This document shows positions 24,143 through 32,063 of a DNA stretch of 64,000 bases, in pieces (position 1 is the first letter of the stretch; each line of letters opens with the position of its first letter). The notes under the pieces are model-generated. The model did not search any database. It was given only the letters and a program-made list of their open reading frames with translations, and was not told where the DNA came from. The position numbers and the translations under genes were made by a program. The stretch lies in NCBI GenBank assembly GCA_902774395.1, contig CACYIK010000001.1, forward strand, positions 124,001 through 188,000, in the 5' to 3' direction. This DNA is from an uncultured Bacteroidota bacterium. Lineage in GTDB: Bacteria; Bacteroidota; Bacteroidia; Bacteroidales; P3.

Positions 24143-25165
24143 TCACTCGGTGGTCCAGGTTTTGAGTCCTTCGCTGGTGAAGTCGTAGCGTTTGGTCTCG
24201 CCGCCGAAGGCGGAGAGGGCCTCGCGCACCGCGAAGCGTGTCAGCCCCGGGCAGTAGAAGAACATGAATCCGCCGCCGCCGGCGCCGCTAATCTTGCCAC
24301 CCGAGGCTCCCGCCCCGATGGCGGCCTCGTAGATGGCGTCGATACGGGCGTTGCTCACACTCTGTGCCATCTGCTTCTTGTGCTGCCAGCCGAAATTGAG
24401 AATCTCGCCGATGCTGCCCACATGTCCTTTCAGCAGCGCCTCTTTCATCTGCTGCGCCTGCTCCTTGAGCTTGTGCATGCTCTCGATGCTGCTGCTCTTC
24501 TTGGCCTTGACGTTCTGTTGCTGCTCCTTGATGATGTCGGCACTGACATGCGAGGTGTCGGTCCAGTAGAGCAGCAGGTTGTGGTTAAGCTCGTCGATAT
24601 ACTGCTGGCGTACGCGCAGGGGGTTCACGATGACGTTGTCGCCGATGAACTCCATGAAGTTGAATCCGCCGAAGGTGGCGGCATACTGGTCCTGCTTGCC
24701 ACCGGCGAGGCCGAGGTCCACACGCTCGATCTCGTAGGCCAGTCGGGCGATGTCGTATTCACCCAGGGGCAGCTTGAGCCATTCCACATAGGCGCCAAGG
24801 ATGCTCACCACCAGCGTCGACGAAGTGCCCAGTCCGCTGCCCGCAGGGGCGTCGACGAAGGAGGCGATGCGCATCGACAGAGGCTTGTGGGTGAACTGCT
24901 TGACAATACGGTTGTACACACCTTTGTGGAGGATGAAATAGCCGTCGGTGTCTACCTCCATGGCGTTGTCGTATACTTCGCGCAGCCCTTTGTCGGGTGC
25001 CAGGAACTCCACGCGGCCGTCGTCGGTGGCCTCGATGGTGGTGTAGGCATACATGCTGATGGTGGCGTTGAGGATGGCGCCGCCGTAGAGGTCGCTGTAG
25101 GGCGACACATCGGTGCCGCCGCCGGCCAGACCCAGTCTCAAAGGAGCTTTGCTTCTGATAGTCAT
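24143..25165 (-). CDS. hddA: D-glycero-D-manno-heptose 7-phosphate kinase, HddA-like (GHMP family)
   Basis: The 340-residue GHMP kinase begins MTIRSKAPLRLGLAGGGTDV, typical of HddA. The ATP-binding PAGSGLGTSSTLVVS lies at about residues 104-118, and the C-terminal KISGAGGGGFMFFY completes the fold. It phosphorylates C1 of heptose-7-phosphate. With gmhA, gmhB and hddC it makes a complete GDP-D-glycero-alpha-D-manno-heptose route for surface glycans or S-layer-type glycoproteins. Confidence 0.9.
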   Translation of the reverse strand: MTIRSKAPLRLGLAGGGTDVSPYSDLYGGAILNATISMYAYTTIEATDDGRVEFLAPDKGLREVYDNAMEVDTDGYFILHKGVYNRIVKQFTHKPLSMRIASFVDAPAGSGLGTSSTLVVSILGAYVEWLKLPLGEYDIARLAYEIERVDLGLAGGKQDQYAATFGGFNFMEFIGDNVIVNPLRVRQQYIDELNHNLLLYWTDTSHVSADIIKEQQQNVKAKKSSSIESMHKLKEQAQQMKEALLKGHVGSIGEILNFGWQHKKQMAQSVSNARIDAIYEAAIGAGASGGKISGAGGGGFMFFYCPGLTRFAVREALSAFGGETKRYDFTSEGLKTWTTE

Positions 25166-25175
25166 TGTTGTTGTA

Positions 25176-25636
25176 TTTAGAAGACAACTATTTGTTATTT
25201 TAAAGACAAGAAAGGACAATAAAAACAATCTTTTTTAGAGACAATATTTTGTCTTTCTTTTTTTTCTTGTCTTTAAAAACTAAAGAGGCTGTCTTTATTA
25301 AACATCATTGTTTTATAGTTTGTTGTTGTATTTAGAAGACAACTATTTGTTATTTTAAAGACAAGAAAGGACAACAAAAACAATTTTTTAGAGACAATAA
25401 TTGGTCTTTCTTGTTTTTCTTGTCTTTAAAAACTAAAGAGGCTGTCTTTATTAAACATCATTGTTTTATAGTTTGTTGTTGTATTTGAAAGACAACACCT
25501 TGTTGTTTGAAGGCAAGAAAGGACAACAAAAAACAACTTTTTTAGAGACAATATTTTGTCTTTCTTGTTTTTCTTGTCTTTAAAAACTAAAGAGGTTGTC
25601 TTTATTAAACATCATTGTTTTATAGTTTGTTGATGG
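25176..25636. repeat. Three tandem 153-155 bp units carrying the GACAAGAAA element
   Basis: Units begin at 25176, 25331 and 25484. Each contains the GACAAGAAAGGACAA / CTTTCTTGTTTTTCTTGTC hairpin and ends with ACATCATTGTTTTATAGTTTGTTG. That ending is the 3' terminus and stop codon of the adjoining glycosyltransferase gene, so the unit seems to have amplified together with the end of that gene. The 454-bp spacer holds nothing else that I can see. Confidence 0.9.
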
Positions 25637-26741
25637 CGGAGGTCATGTTGGTCCAGAGGTATTTCCGCTTCTCTTCGCGGACGCCTTCGGTGAGGCGCAC
25701 CTCCCAGTAGTCGTTGAAGAAGGTGACGATGGCGTCGGCGATCTGCTGTGCGTCGGGTTCCACGACGAAACCCACCTTGCCGTCGGGCACAATCTCGGGC
25801 AGGCCACCTACATTGGTCACCAGCATGGGCTTCTCGAAATGGAAGGCTATCTGCGTCACGCCGCTCTGGGTGGCGGTCTTGTAGGGCTGCGCCACCAGGT
25901 CGGCGGCACAGAAGTAACGGTTCACCTCGTGGTCGGGGATGAAGTCGGTGTGCATCACGACACGGCTGCTGAGGTCCAGACGCTTGATCTGCTCCATGTA
26001 GGGCTTGGGGTCGCCGTAGAACTCGCCGGCCACGATGAGCTTCACACCCATCTGCTCCATGCGCTCGTCGGCCATGGCCTCGAGCAGCAGGTCGAGACCT
26101 TTGTAGTCGCGGATGAAGCCGAAGAAGAGCACGTAGTGCTGGTTTTCGCGCAGGCCGATGAGGTCGAGGGCCTCCTTGCGGCTGATGGTGGCGCCATAGT
26201 GGTCGTAGAGCGGGTGGGGGCAGAAGGTGCGCGGCTTCTTGTGACCGGGGTCAAAGAGGTCCACGTCGGCCAGCACCGACTTCGACATGGCCACCATGCC
26301 ATCGACAGAGTTGACGAAATATTTGGCGAACAGCTTGTCGCCCGGACGCTTCTCGTGCGGGATAAGGTTGTCCAGGATAGAGATGCGGCGGGTGCCCTTA
26401 TGCTTTGCTACACGGTTGGCGGTGCCCAGCGCCGGCGCCATGAACGGCAGCCAGAACTTGGTGATGACCAAGTCGGGTTTCTGACGCTTGATATACAGAC
26501 CCGTGCTGATCCAGCTGAAGGGGTTGATGGCGTTGAGCTTGCGGGTGATCTTCAGGTCCTCAGGCGCCGGCTCCTCGCTGTATTGCGTTTTGCCGGGGAA
26601 GAGGAACGAGGGATACTGGAGCGTGAAGGTGACAATCTCCACCTCGTGGCCCTCCTGCTGATATTGTCGTGCCAGGCGCTCGTTGAAGGCCGAGAGACCT
26701 CCGCGATAGGGCCAGGCGGTTCCTAGGATGATTATCTTCAT
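25620..26741 (-). CDS. GT4 family glycosyltransferase
   Basis: The 373-residue GT-B fold enzyme starts MKIIILGTAWPYRGGLSAFN; a longer frame from 26780 adds 13 residues unlike the family. The donor-binding region includes FFGFIRDYKGLDLLLEAM and FEKPMLVTNVGGLPEIVPDG, a retaining-type E-x7-E motif. It probably uses a nucleotide sugar, perhaps GDP-heptose from the neighbouring genes, at the inner membrane face. Its start lies inside the 3' part of the preceding DUF6266 frame. Its 3' end has been duplicated three times downstream. Confidence 0.85.
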   Translation of the reverse strand: MKIIILGTAWPYRGGLSAFNERLARQYQQEGHEVEIVTFTLQYPSFLFPGKTQYSEEPAPEDLKITRKLNAINPFSWISTGLYIKRQKPDLVITKFWLPFMAPALGTANRVAKHKGTRRISILDNLIPHEKRPGDKLFAKYFVNSVDGMVAMSKSVLADVDLFDPGHKKPRTFCPHPLYDHYGATISRKEALDLIGLRENQHYVLFFGFIRDYKGLDLLLEAMADERMEQMGVKLIVAGEFYGDPKPYMEQIKRLDLSSRVVMHTDFIPDHEVNRYFCAADLVAQPYKTATQSGVTQIAFHFEKPMLVTNVGGLPEIVPDGKVGFVVEPDAQQIADAIVTFFNDYWEVRLTEGVREEKRKYLWTNMTSAINKL

Positions 26742-27465
26742 AGGCACTGTTTGGGTACTCATTATTATTAATGATACCATCTTTTAACGTGCTTCCTGCG
26801 CTTTTATTGTGTCTGTCGTCGAATATTTCCGTCTCGCCTGACAGAGAGCCAATATAGGTGCTGTAGGAGGCGCGCCCGGCGTAGTCGGTGACGAAGCCGT
26901 AGAGGTGTATCTCGAGTCCGGACCAGTCTTCGGGTAAGGAGATGGAAACCTGGCGGTTGCGTCGGAAATCGGGGGAGGAGAGCAGCCCCTGTTGCCGCTC
27001 GGGACACCAGGCGTAGAGGTACACCTCGTCGTCGCCCGACGAGCAGAGGTGCAAGGGGTTGCGCTCGAAGGGGACGGTGATGAGGGAAGTGCCTGCCGAC
27101 GGGGTGGCGAAGCCCACCGGCGCCACGGGACCCACGGCGACGAGGAGGTTCGCATAATCGACCTGCAGCCGATTGTCGACGAGCGAGAAACAGGGCGCGT
27201 TGAGGCTCATGAAATGGTTGCAGTCGGTGTGGTGTATTTTCAGCGCTTCCGTGCGCATGCCCAGCCGCAGCGCGGAGCGCATCCGTGCCGCCAGCTGTGA
27301 CACCAAGGAGAAGAGTCCGCGCGCGGCCATCTGCCTGGGAGTGCGCGGGTTGCGTACATGTCGAGGACGTGAGCGCAGACACCACTGCCCGCGCCACTGG
27401 TAGCCGATGACGGTGCCCACGGTCCCGCGGTAGCCGTCGTTGATTCCATAATTTTGCTTTGCCAT
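26560..27465 (-). CDS. DUF6266 family protein with read-through tail
   Basis: Residues 1-214 match DUF6266: a start MAKQNYGINDGYRGTVGTVIG, then YQWRGQWCLRSRPRHVRNPRTPRQ. The normal domain ends near YIGSLSGETE. Here the frame goes on for another 87 residues with no family resemblance, 54 of them lying within the glycosyltransferase gene in a different frame, so the native stop has probably been lost. The role of DUF6266 is unknown; it is frequent in Bacteroidota and often lies near repeats. Confidence 0.78.
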   Translation of the reverse strand: MAKQNYGINDGYRGTVGTVIGYQWRGQWCLRSRPRHVRNPRTPRQMAARGLFSLVSQLAARMRSALRLGMRTEALKIHHTDCNHFMSLNAPCFSLVDNRLQVDYANLLVAVGPVAPVGFATPSAGTSLITVPFERNPLHLCSSGDDEVYLYAWCPERQQGLLSSPDFRRNRQVSISLPEDWSGLEIHLYGFVTDYAGRASYSTYIGSLSGETEIFDDRHNKSAGSTLKDGIINNNEYPNSAYEDNHPRNRLALSRRSLGLQRAPGTTISAGGPRGGDCHLHAPVSLVPLPRQNAIQRGAGA

Positions 27466-27478
27466 AAACTGCTTATTT

Positions 27479-28117
27479 TTATTGTTATAACGGCGAATTT
27501 ATCTAATTTAACGAATTATTTCTACCCTTTAATTTCAAGCTAATTACGCGAATATTGCCTGCGGCAGCCGCCGCGCGAAGCAAGCGGCATTAGTGTAATT
27601 AGCCAGCAATTGACCTGCGTAGCCATTAGTTTAATTAGCATAATTCGCCGTTGGAAAAATTTTGTCGCTATATAATATAATCCGAAATCGGTTATTGTTA
27701 TAACGGCGAATTTATCTAATTTAACGAGTTATTTCTACCCTTTAATTTCAAGCTAATTACGCGAATATTGCCTGCGGCAGCTGCCGCGCGAAGCAAGCGG
27801 CATTAGTGTAATTAGCCAGCAATTGACCTGCGTAGCAATTAGTTTAATTGGTATAATTCGCCGTTGGAAAAATTTTGTCGCTATATAATATAATCCGAAA
27901 TCGGTTATTGTTATAACGGCGAATTTATCTAATTTAACGAATTATTTCTACCCTTTAATTTCAAGCTAATTACGCGAATATTGCCTGCGGCAGCCGCCGC
28001 ACGAAGCAAGCGGCATTAGTGTAATTAGCCAGCAATTGACCTGCGTAGCCATTAGTTTAATTAGTATAATTCGCCGTTGGAAAATTTTTGTCGCTATATA
28101 ATATAATCCGAAATCGG
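27479..28117. repeat. Three exact-length tandem 213-bp palindromic repeats
   Basis: Units at 27479-27691, 27692-27904 and 27905-28117 differ at only a handful of positions. Each has nested inverted repeats: outer AACGGCGAATT/AATTCGCCGTT, middle GCTAATTAC/GTAATTAGC and a GC-rich centre (GCCTGCGGCAGCCGCC...GCGGC), followed by TATATAATATA. No ORF spans them. The 3' remainder, 28118-28386, holds only a degenerate 11-bp-word element and no gene that I can support. Confidence 0.95.
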
Positions 28118-28386
28118 TAACATGTCAAATTTTTAACACAATCTTAACTTTTTTGACCTCCCTTGGCCGCATCTTCGGTATACCATCGCCGACCGTGGTG
28201 GGCGATATCTCGGGGGTGGTACGTCGATGGTACGGTGATAGGACGGTGTTGGTGTCTGGAGGAACTGATTTTCAGCGCCCTTTTTGGACGTACCTTCGGC
28301 ACGTTTTCTCAATAACCTTGCATGGGAGTGTGAGGAAAAAAACTATAAAAAGTTGTAATTTTTTTATCGAATAAAGATTTTTTTTG

Positions 28387-28394
28387 TATCTTTG
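28387..28394 (+). promoter_or_regulatory. -7 element upstream of kdd
   Basis: TATCTTTG matches the Bacteroidota -7 consensus, 65 bases before the kdd start. The -33 region is T-rich without an exact TTTG. Confidence 0.55.
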
Positions 28395-28458
28395 TTTCCT
28401 CAACAATGAACGAGAATACTGTTAATTTAATTAATAATCAATAAAATAACCTATCATT

Positions 28459-29532
28459 ATGCAGAAAAAAGGCAACAAGTACGGTACCCACCGCGTCATC
28501 GAGCCGAAGGGTGTTCTCCCTCAGCCCGCCAACAAGCTTGACAACAACATGGATGAGATTTGGGACAACGAGATCCTCATCGACGTTCAGACCCTGAACA
28601 TCGACAGCGCCTCGTTCACCGATATCCACAACTATGCCAAGCAGCAGGCCGGCGAAGGCGCCAGCCAGGAGAAAATCATGGAAGAGGTGAAGAAGGAGAT
28701 GCTTCTCAATGTTGAGCTCCAGGGCAAGCACCGCAACCGTCGCACCGGTTCCGGCGGTATGCTCCTCGGCAAGGTCGAGAAGATCGGCGACGCCCTGAAG
28801 GGCAAGATCGACCTCAAGGAGGGCGACCGTATCGCCACCCTCGTGAGCCTCTCGCTGACTCCTCTCCGCATCGACGAGATCCTCGACATCCGTCCCGACG
28901 TTGACCAGGTGGACATCAAGGGTAAGGCTATCCTCTTCGAGAGCGGTATCTATGCCAAGATCCCGACCGACATGCCCGAGAAGCTCGCTCTGAGCGCCCT
29001 CGACGTCGCCGGTGCTCCCGCCCAGACCGCCAAGCTCTGCCAGTATGGCCAGACCGTCGTCATCCTCGGTGCCGGTGGTAAGAGCGGTATGCTCTGCTGC
29101 TACGAGGCCAAGAAGCGCGTCGGTGTCACCGGTAAGGTCATCGGTATCGCCAACAGCCCCAAGAGCACCCAGCGCATCAAGGACCTCGGCTTCTGCGACA
29201 TCGTGGAGAGTGCCGCCGGCATGACCCCCGTGCAGGTCTATGAGCTCATCGAGCGCCTCACCAACGGCAAGATGGCCGACGTCACCATCAACTGCGTCAA
29301 CGTTCCCGACCAGGAGATGACCGCCGTGCTCTGCACCAAGGACGATGGTATCGTCTACTTCTTCAGCATGGCCACCAGCTTCACCAAGGCCAGCCTCGGT
29401 GCCGAGGGTATCGGCAGCGACGTGAACATGATCATGGGCAACGGCTACACCAAAGGTCACGCCGAGTTCACGCTGCAGGAGCTCCGCGAGAGCCCGAAGC
29501 TGCGCAAGATCTTCGAAGAGCTCTATGCTTAA
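28459..29532 (+). CDS. kdd: L-erythro-3,5-diaminohexanoate dehydrogenase
   Basis: The 357-residue protein matches the lysine-fermentation dehydrogenase: an N-terminal HRVIEPKGVLPQPANKLDN, then a Rossmann fold with VVILGAGGKSGMLCCYEAKK (from about residue 198). It oxidises 3,5-diaminohexanoate to 5-amino-3-oxohexanoate with NAD. The partner genes (kamA, kamDE, kce, kal) usually lie beside it but are not in this window. Strong codon bias suggests high expression. It appears monocistronic, with its own terminator. Confidence 0.88.
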   Translation: MQKKGNKYGTHRVIEPKGVLPQPANKLDNNMDEIWDNEILIDVQTLNIDSASFTDIHNYAKQQAGEGASQEKIMEEVKKEMLLNVELQGKHRNRRTGSGGMLLGKVEKIGDALKGKIDLKEGDRIATLVSLSLTPLRIDEILDIRPDVDQVDIKGKAILFESGIYAKIPTDMPEKLALSALDVAGAPAQTAKLCQYGQTVVILGAGGKSGMLCCYEAKKRVGVTGKVIGIANSPKSTQRIKDLGFCDIVESAAGMTPVQVYELIERLTNGKMADVTINCVNVPDQEMTAVLCTKDDGIVYFFSMATSFTKASLGAEGIGSDVNMIMGNGYTKGHAEFTLQELRESPKLRKIFEELYA

Positions 29533-29590
29533 TATCCTAGGCTGACCTAGGCAATCCTAGGCAATCCTAGGAGAACCTAGAAAATCCTAG
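29533..29590. repeat. CCTAGGCAAT decamer array
   Basis: Six decamers, from CCTAGGCTGA to CCTAGAAAAT, follow the kdd stop. The CCTAGG core is self-complementary. Confidence 0.88.
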
Positions 29591-29598
29591 TCAAAGAA

Positions 29599-29635
29599 AA
29601 ACTGCCGGCAGGGGAGACCCTCCGGCAGTTTTTTT
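29599..29635 (+). terminator. Terminator of kdd
   Basis: AAACTGCCGG pairs with CCGGCAGTTT across a 13-nt loop and ends in a T run. Confidence 0.92.
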
Positions 29636-29644
29636 ATTAAATAT

Positions 29645-29675
29645 TTTGTATATATAAATTTATTTACTATTTTTG
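29645..29675 (+). promoter_or_regulatory. Promoter of serC-serA
   Basis: TTTG (29645-29648) and TATTTTTG (29668-29675) are 19 bp apart, with the serC start 68 bases downstream. Confidence 0.78.
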
Positions 29676-29743
29676 TAGTCCATTCTCATTTTGAGAAGAG
29701 AAGTTAAGTAATTAAATATAAACCCTTTAAACAAAAACAAACA

Positions 29744-30859
29744 ATGAAGACCGCTTATAATTTCAACGCAGGTCCTTGCGTCCTGCCCAAAGAGGCCATC
29801 GAGTCCACCATCGCCGCCATCCGCGACTTTGACAACACTGGTATCGGCCTGCTCGAGATCTCTCACCGTACCCCCGGTTGGGAGCGCACCATGGAAGAAA
29901 CCCGCCAGCTCTGGCGTGACCTGCTGAACATCCCCGCTGAGTACGAGATCCTCTTCCTCGGTGGTGGTGCCAGCACCGGCTTCATGGATGTCCCCGCCAA
30001 CCTGCTCAACAAGAAGGCTGCCTACCTGCAGACCGGTGTTTGGGCCAAGAAGGCTGCCAAAGAGGCCAAGAACTTCGGCGAGACCGTGATCGTTGCCTCC
30101 AGCGAAGACAAGACCTACAGCTACATCCCGAAGGGTTGGACCGTCCCCGCCGACGCCGACTACTTCCACATCACCACCAACAACACCATCTACGGTACCG
30201 AGATCCGCAAGGACTTCGCCGCCGACGAGATCAACAACGTGATGCTCGTCGCCGACATGAGCTCTGACATCATGAGCCGTCCCGTCGACGTGAAGAAGTA
30301 CGGTCTCATCTACGGTGGTGCCCAGAAGAACGTCGGCCCCGCCGGTGTCACCTTCTACATCGTCCGCAAAGACATCCTCGGCAAGATCACCGACCGTCAG
30401 TACATGAACCCCCTGCCCACCATGGTGGACTTCCGCACCCACGCCGCTGAAGAGGCCAAGAACATCTCCATGTTCAACACTCCTCCCGTGAGCGCCATCT
30501 TCGTCATGCACGAGACCCTGAAGTGGGTTAAGAACACCATCGGCGGTGTCGCCGAGATGGAGAAGATCAACCTCAAGAAGAGCGCCATGCTCTACGAGGA
30601 GATCGACCGCAACAGCATGTTCCGCGGTACTGCCGAGAAGGAAGACCGTTCCATCATGAACCACTGCTGGGTCATGGCCGAGGGTCGTGAGAACCTGCAG
30701 GATGCCTTCATGGCCTTCGCCAAGGAGCGCGGTATGGTCGGCATCAAGGGTCACCGTTCGGTGGGTGGCTTCCGCGCCAGCCTCTACAACGCTTGCCCCG
30801 TCGAGGCCGTCGAGGCTCTCGTCCAGTGCATGCAGGACTTCGAGAAAGCCAACAAGTAA
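29744..30859 (+). CDS. serC: Phosphoserine aminotransferase
   Basis: The 371-residue class V aminotransferase starts MKTAYNFNAGPCVLPKEAIE. The PLP lysine is in YGGAQKNVGPAGVTF (about residue 194), and GHRSVGGFRASLYNA is the C-terminal signature. It makes 3-phosphoserine from 3-phosphohydroxypyruvate; serA, the preceding pathway step, lies next. Very regular codon use suggests high expression. Confidence 0.97.
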   Translation: MKTAYNFNAGPCVLPKEAIESTIAAIRDFDNTGIGLLEISHRTPGWERTMEETRQLWRDLLNIPAEYEILFLGGGASTGFMDVPANLLNKKAAYLQTGVWAKKAAKEAKNFGETVIVASSEDKTYSYIPKGWTVPADADYFHITTNNTIYGTEIRKDFAADEINNVMLVADMSSDIMSRPVDVKKYGLIYGGAQKNVGPAGVTFYIVRKDILGKITDRQYMNPLPTMVDFRTHAAEEAKNISMFNTPPVSAIFVMHETLKWVKNTIGGVAEMEKINLKKSAMLYEEIDRNSMFRGTAEKEDRSIMNHCWVMAEGRENLQDAFMAFAKERGMVGIKGHRSVGGFRASLYNACPVEAVEALVQCMQDFEKANK

Positions 30860-30861
30860 AT

Positions 30862-30953
30862 TAATGAATGGTTAGGGGTTATTGGTTATGGGTTATAGAA
30901 ATTGTTGCGAAAGCCCTCTATAACCAATAATCAATAACCTATAACCTTTAAGA
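30862..30953. repeat. Inverted AACCAAT/AACCTAT element between serC and serA
   Basis: The left arm GGTTATTGGTTATGGGTTATAG and right arm TATAACCAATAATCAATAACC flank a loop with TTGCGAAAGCC, similar to the loop core in the truA and rlmI elements. Confidence 0.88.
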
Positions 30954-31056
30954 ATTGATCATGGAAATCAGAGACAACGTAAGAGAGGGTTTCGAGAAGA
31001 AGCTTCGCAAGGAGCCTACCTGCGTATTCTCCGATGAAATAAAGATAATCAAGAAG

Positions 31057-31977
31057 ATGAAAGTTTTAGTTGCTACAGAGAAACCCTTCGCCAAAGTGGC
31101 CGTCGACGGCATCCGCGAAGTGGTTGAGAAGAACGGCTACGAGCTGGCTCTCCTCGAGAAATATACCGACGTGAACGACCTCTACAAGGCCGTTGCCGAT
31201 GCCGACGCCCTCATCGTCCGCAGCGACAAGGTGACCAAAGAGGTTATCGACCACGCCAAGAACCTGAAGATCGTCGTGCGTGCCGGCGCCGGCTACGACA
31301 ACCTCGACCTCGAGGCTTGCACCGCCCGCGGCATCGTCGCCATGAACACCCCCGGCCAGAACAGCAACGCCGTTGCTGAGCTCGTCATGGGTATGCTCGT
31401 CTACGCCGTCCGTAACTTCTACAACGGCAAGAGCGGCAGCGAGCTCATGGGCAAGAAGCTTGGTATCCTCGCCTTCGGTAACGTGGGACGCAACGTCGCC
31501 CGCATCGCCAAGGGCTTCGGCATGGATGTCTATGCCTACGACGCCTTCATGACCGCCGAGCAGATCAACTCCACCGCCATGGCCAAGGCCGTCGCCAGCC
31601 AGGATGCCCTCTTCGAGACCTGCGACATCGTCTCGCTGCACATCCCCGCTACCGCCGAGACCAAGCAGAGCATCAACTACAACCTCGTTGGCAAGATGCA
31701 CAAGGGTGGTATCCTCGTGAACAGCGCCCGTAAGGAAGTCATCGACGAGGCTGGCCTGCTCAAGCTGATGGCCGAGCGTACCGATCTGAAGTATATCACC
31801 GACATCATGCCCGATGCCGATGCCGACTTCAAGGCTTTCGAAGGCCGCTACTTCGCCACCCCCAAGAAGATGGGTGCCCAGACCGAAGAGGCCAACATCA
31901 ACGCCGGTATCGCCGCCGCCAACCAGATTGCCGACTTCTTCAAGACCGGTAACAAGAAATTCCAGGTCAACAAATAA
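31057..31977 (+). CDS. serA: D-3-phosphoglycerate dehydrogenase
   Basis: The start MKVLVATEKPFAKVAVDGIR is the family's usual one in Bacteroidales; the enzyme then has 306 residues and no ACT domain. The NAD fold has LGILAFGNVGRNVARIAKGF, and the catalytic Arg, Glu and His lie in the usual D-2-hydroxyacid dehydrogenase positions. It opens serine synthesis, upstream of serC in the pathway. The frame is also open from an ATG at 30961, adding 32 coding-like residues; that longer form cannot be excluded. Confidence 0.92.
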   Translation: MKVLVATEKPFAKVAVDGIREVVEKNGYELALLEKYTDVNDLYKAVADADALIVRSDKVTKEVIDHAKNLKIVVRAGAGYDNLDLEACTARGIVAMNTPGQNSNAVAELVMGMLVYAVRNFYNGKSGSELMGKKLGILAFGNVGRNVARIAKGFGMDVYAYDAFMTAEQINSTAMAKAVASQDALFETCDIVSLHIPATAETKQSINYNLVGKMHKGGILVNSARKEVIDEAGLLKLMAERTDLKYITDIMPDADADFKAFEGRYFATPKKMGAQTEEANINAGIAAANQIADFFKTGNKKFQVNK

Positions 31978-31978
31978 T

Positions 31979-32050
31979 CCTTAGAAGTTAAGGAGTTAAG
32001 AAGTTAAGTAGTTAAGACAAATGTTCTGTCTTAGCTACTTAACTTTTTGA
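31979..32050. repeat. Inverted GTTAAGAA octamer element
   Basis: The left arm has four GTTAAGNA octamers; the loop is GACAAATGTTCTGTC and the right arm is TAGCTACTTAACTT. The loop start GACAAATG is shared with elements at 2535, 5404 and 60955. Confidence 0.85.
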
Positions 32051-32063
32051 ATGTATCTATTCC

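Noticed and set aside
25176..25636. CRISPR array or tandem promoters
   Set aside because: Whole 154-bp units are repeated without variable spacers, and no -33/-7 pairs are repeated within them.
27479..28117. CRISPR array
   Set aside because: The units are 213 bp and directly adjacent with no unique spacers; no cas genes are present.
28153..28374. A 73-codon frame upstream of kdd
   Set aside because: It overlaps a degenerate repeat and promoter-like region and has no recognisable features.
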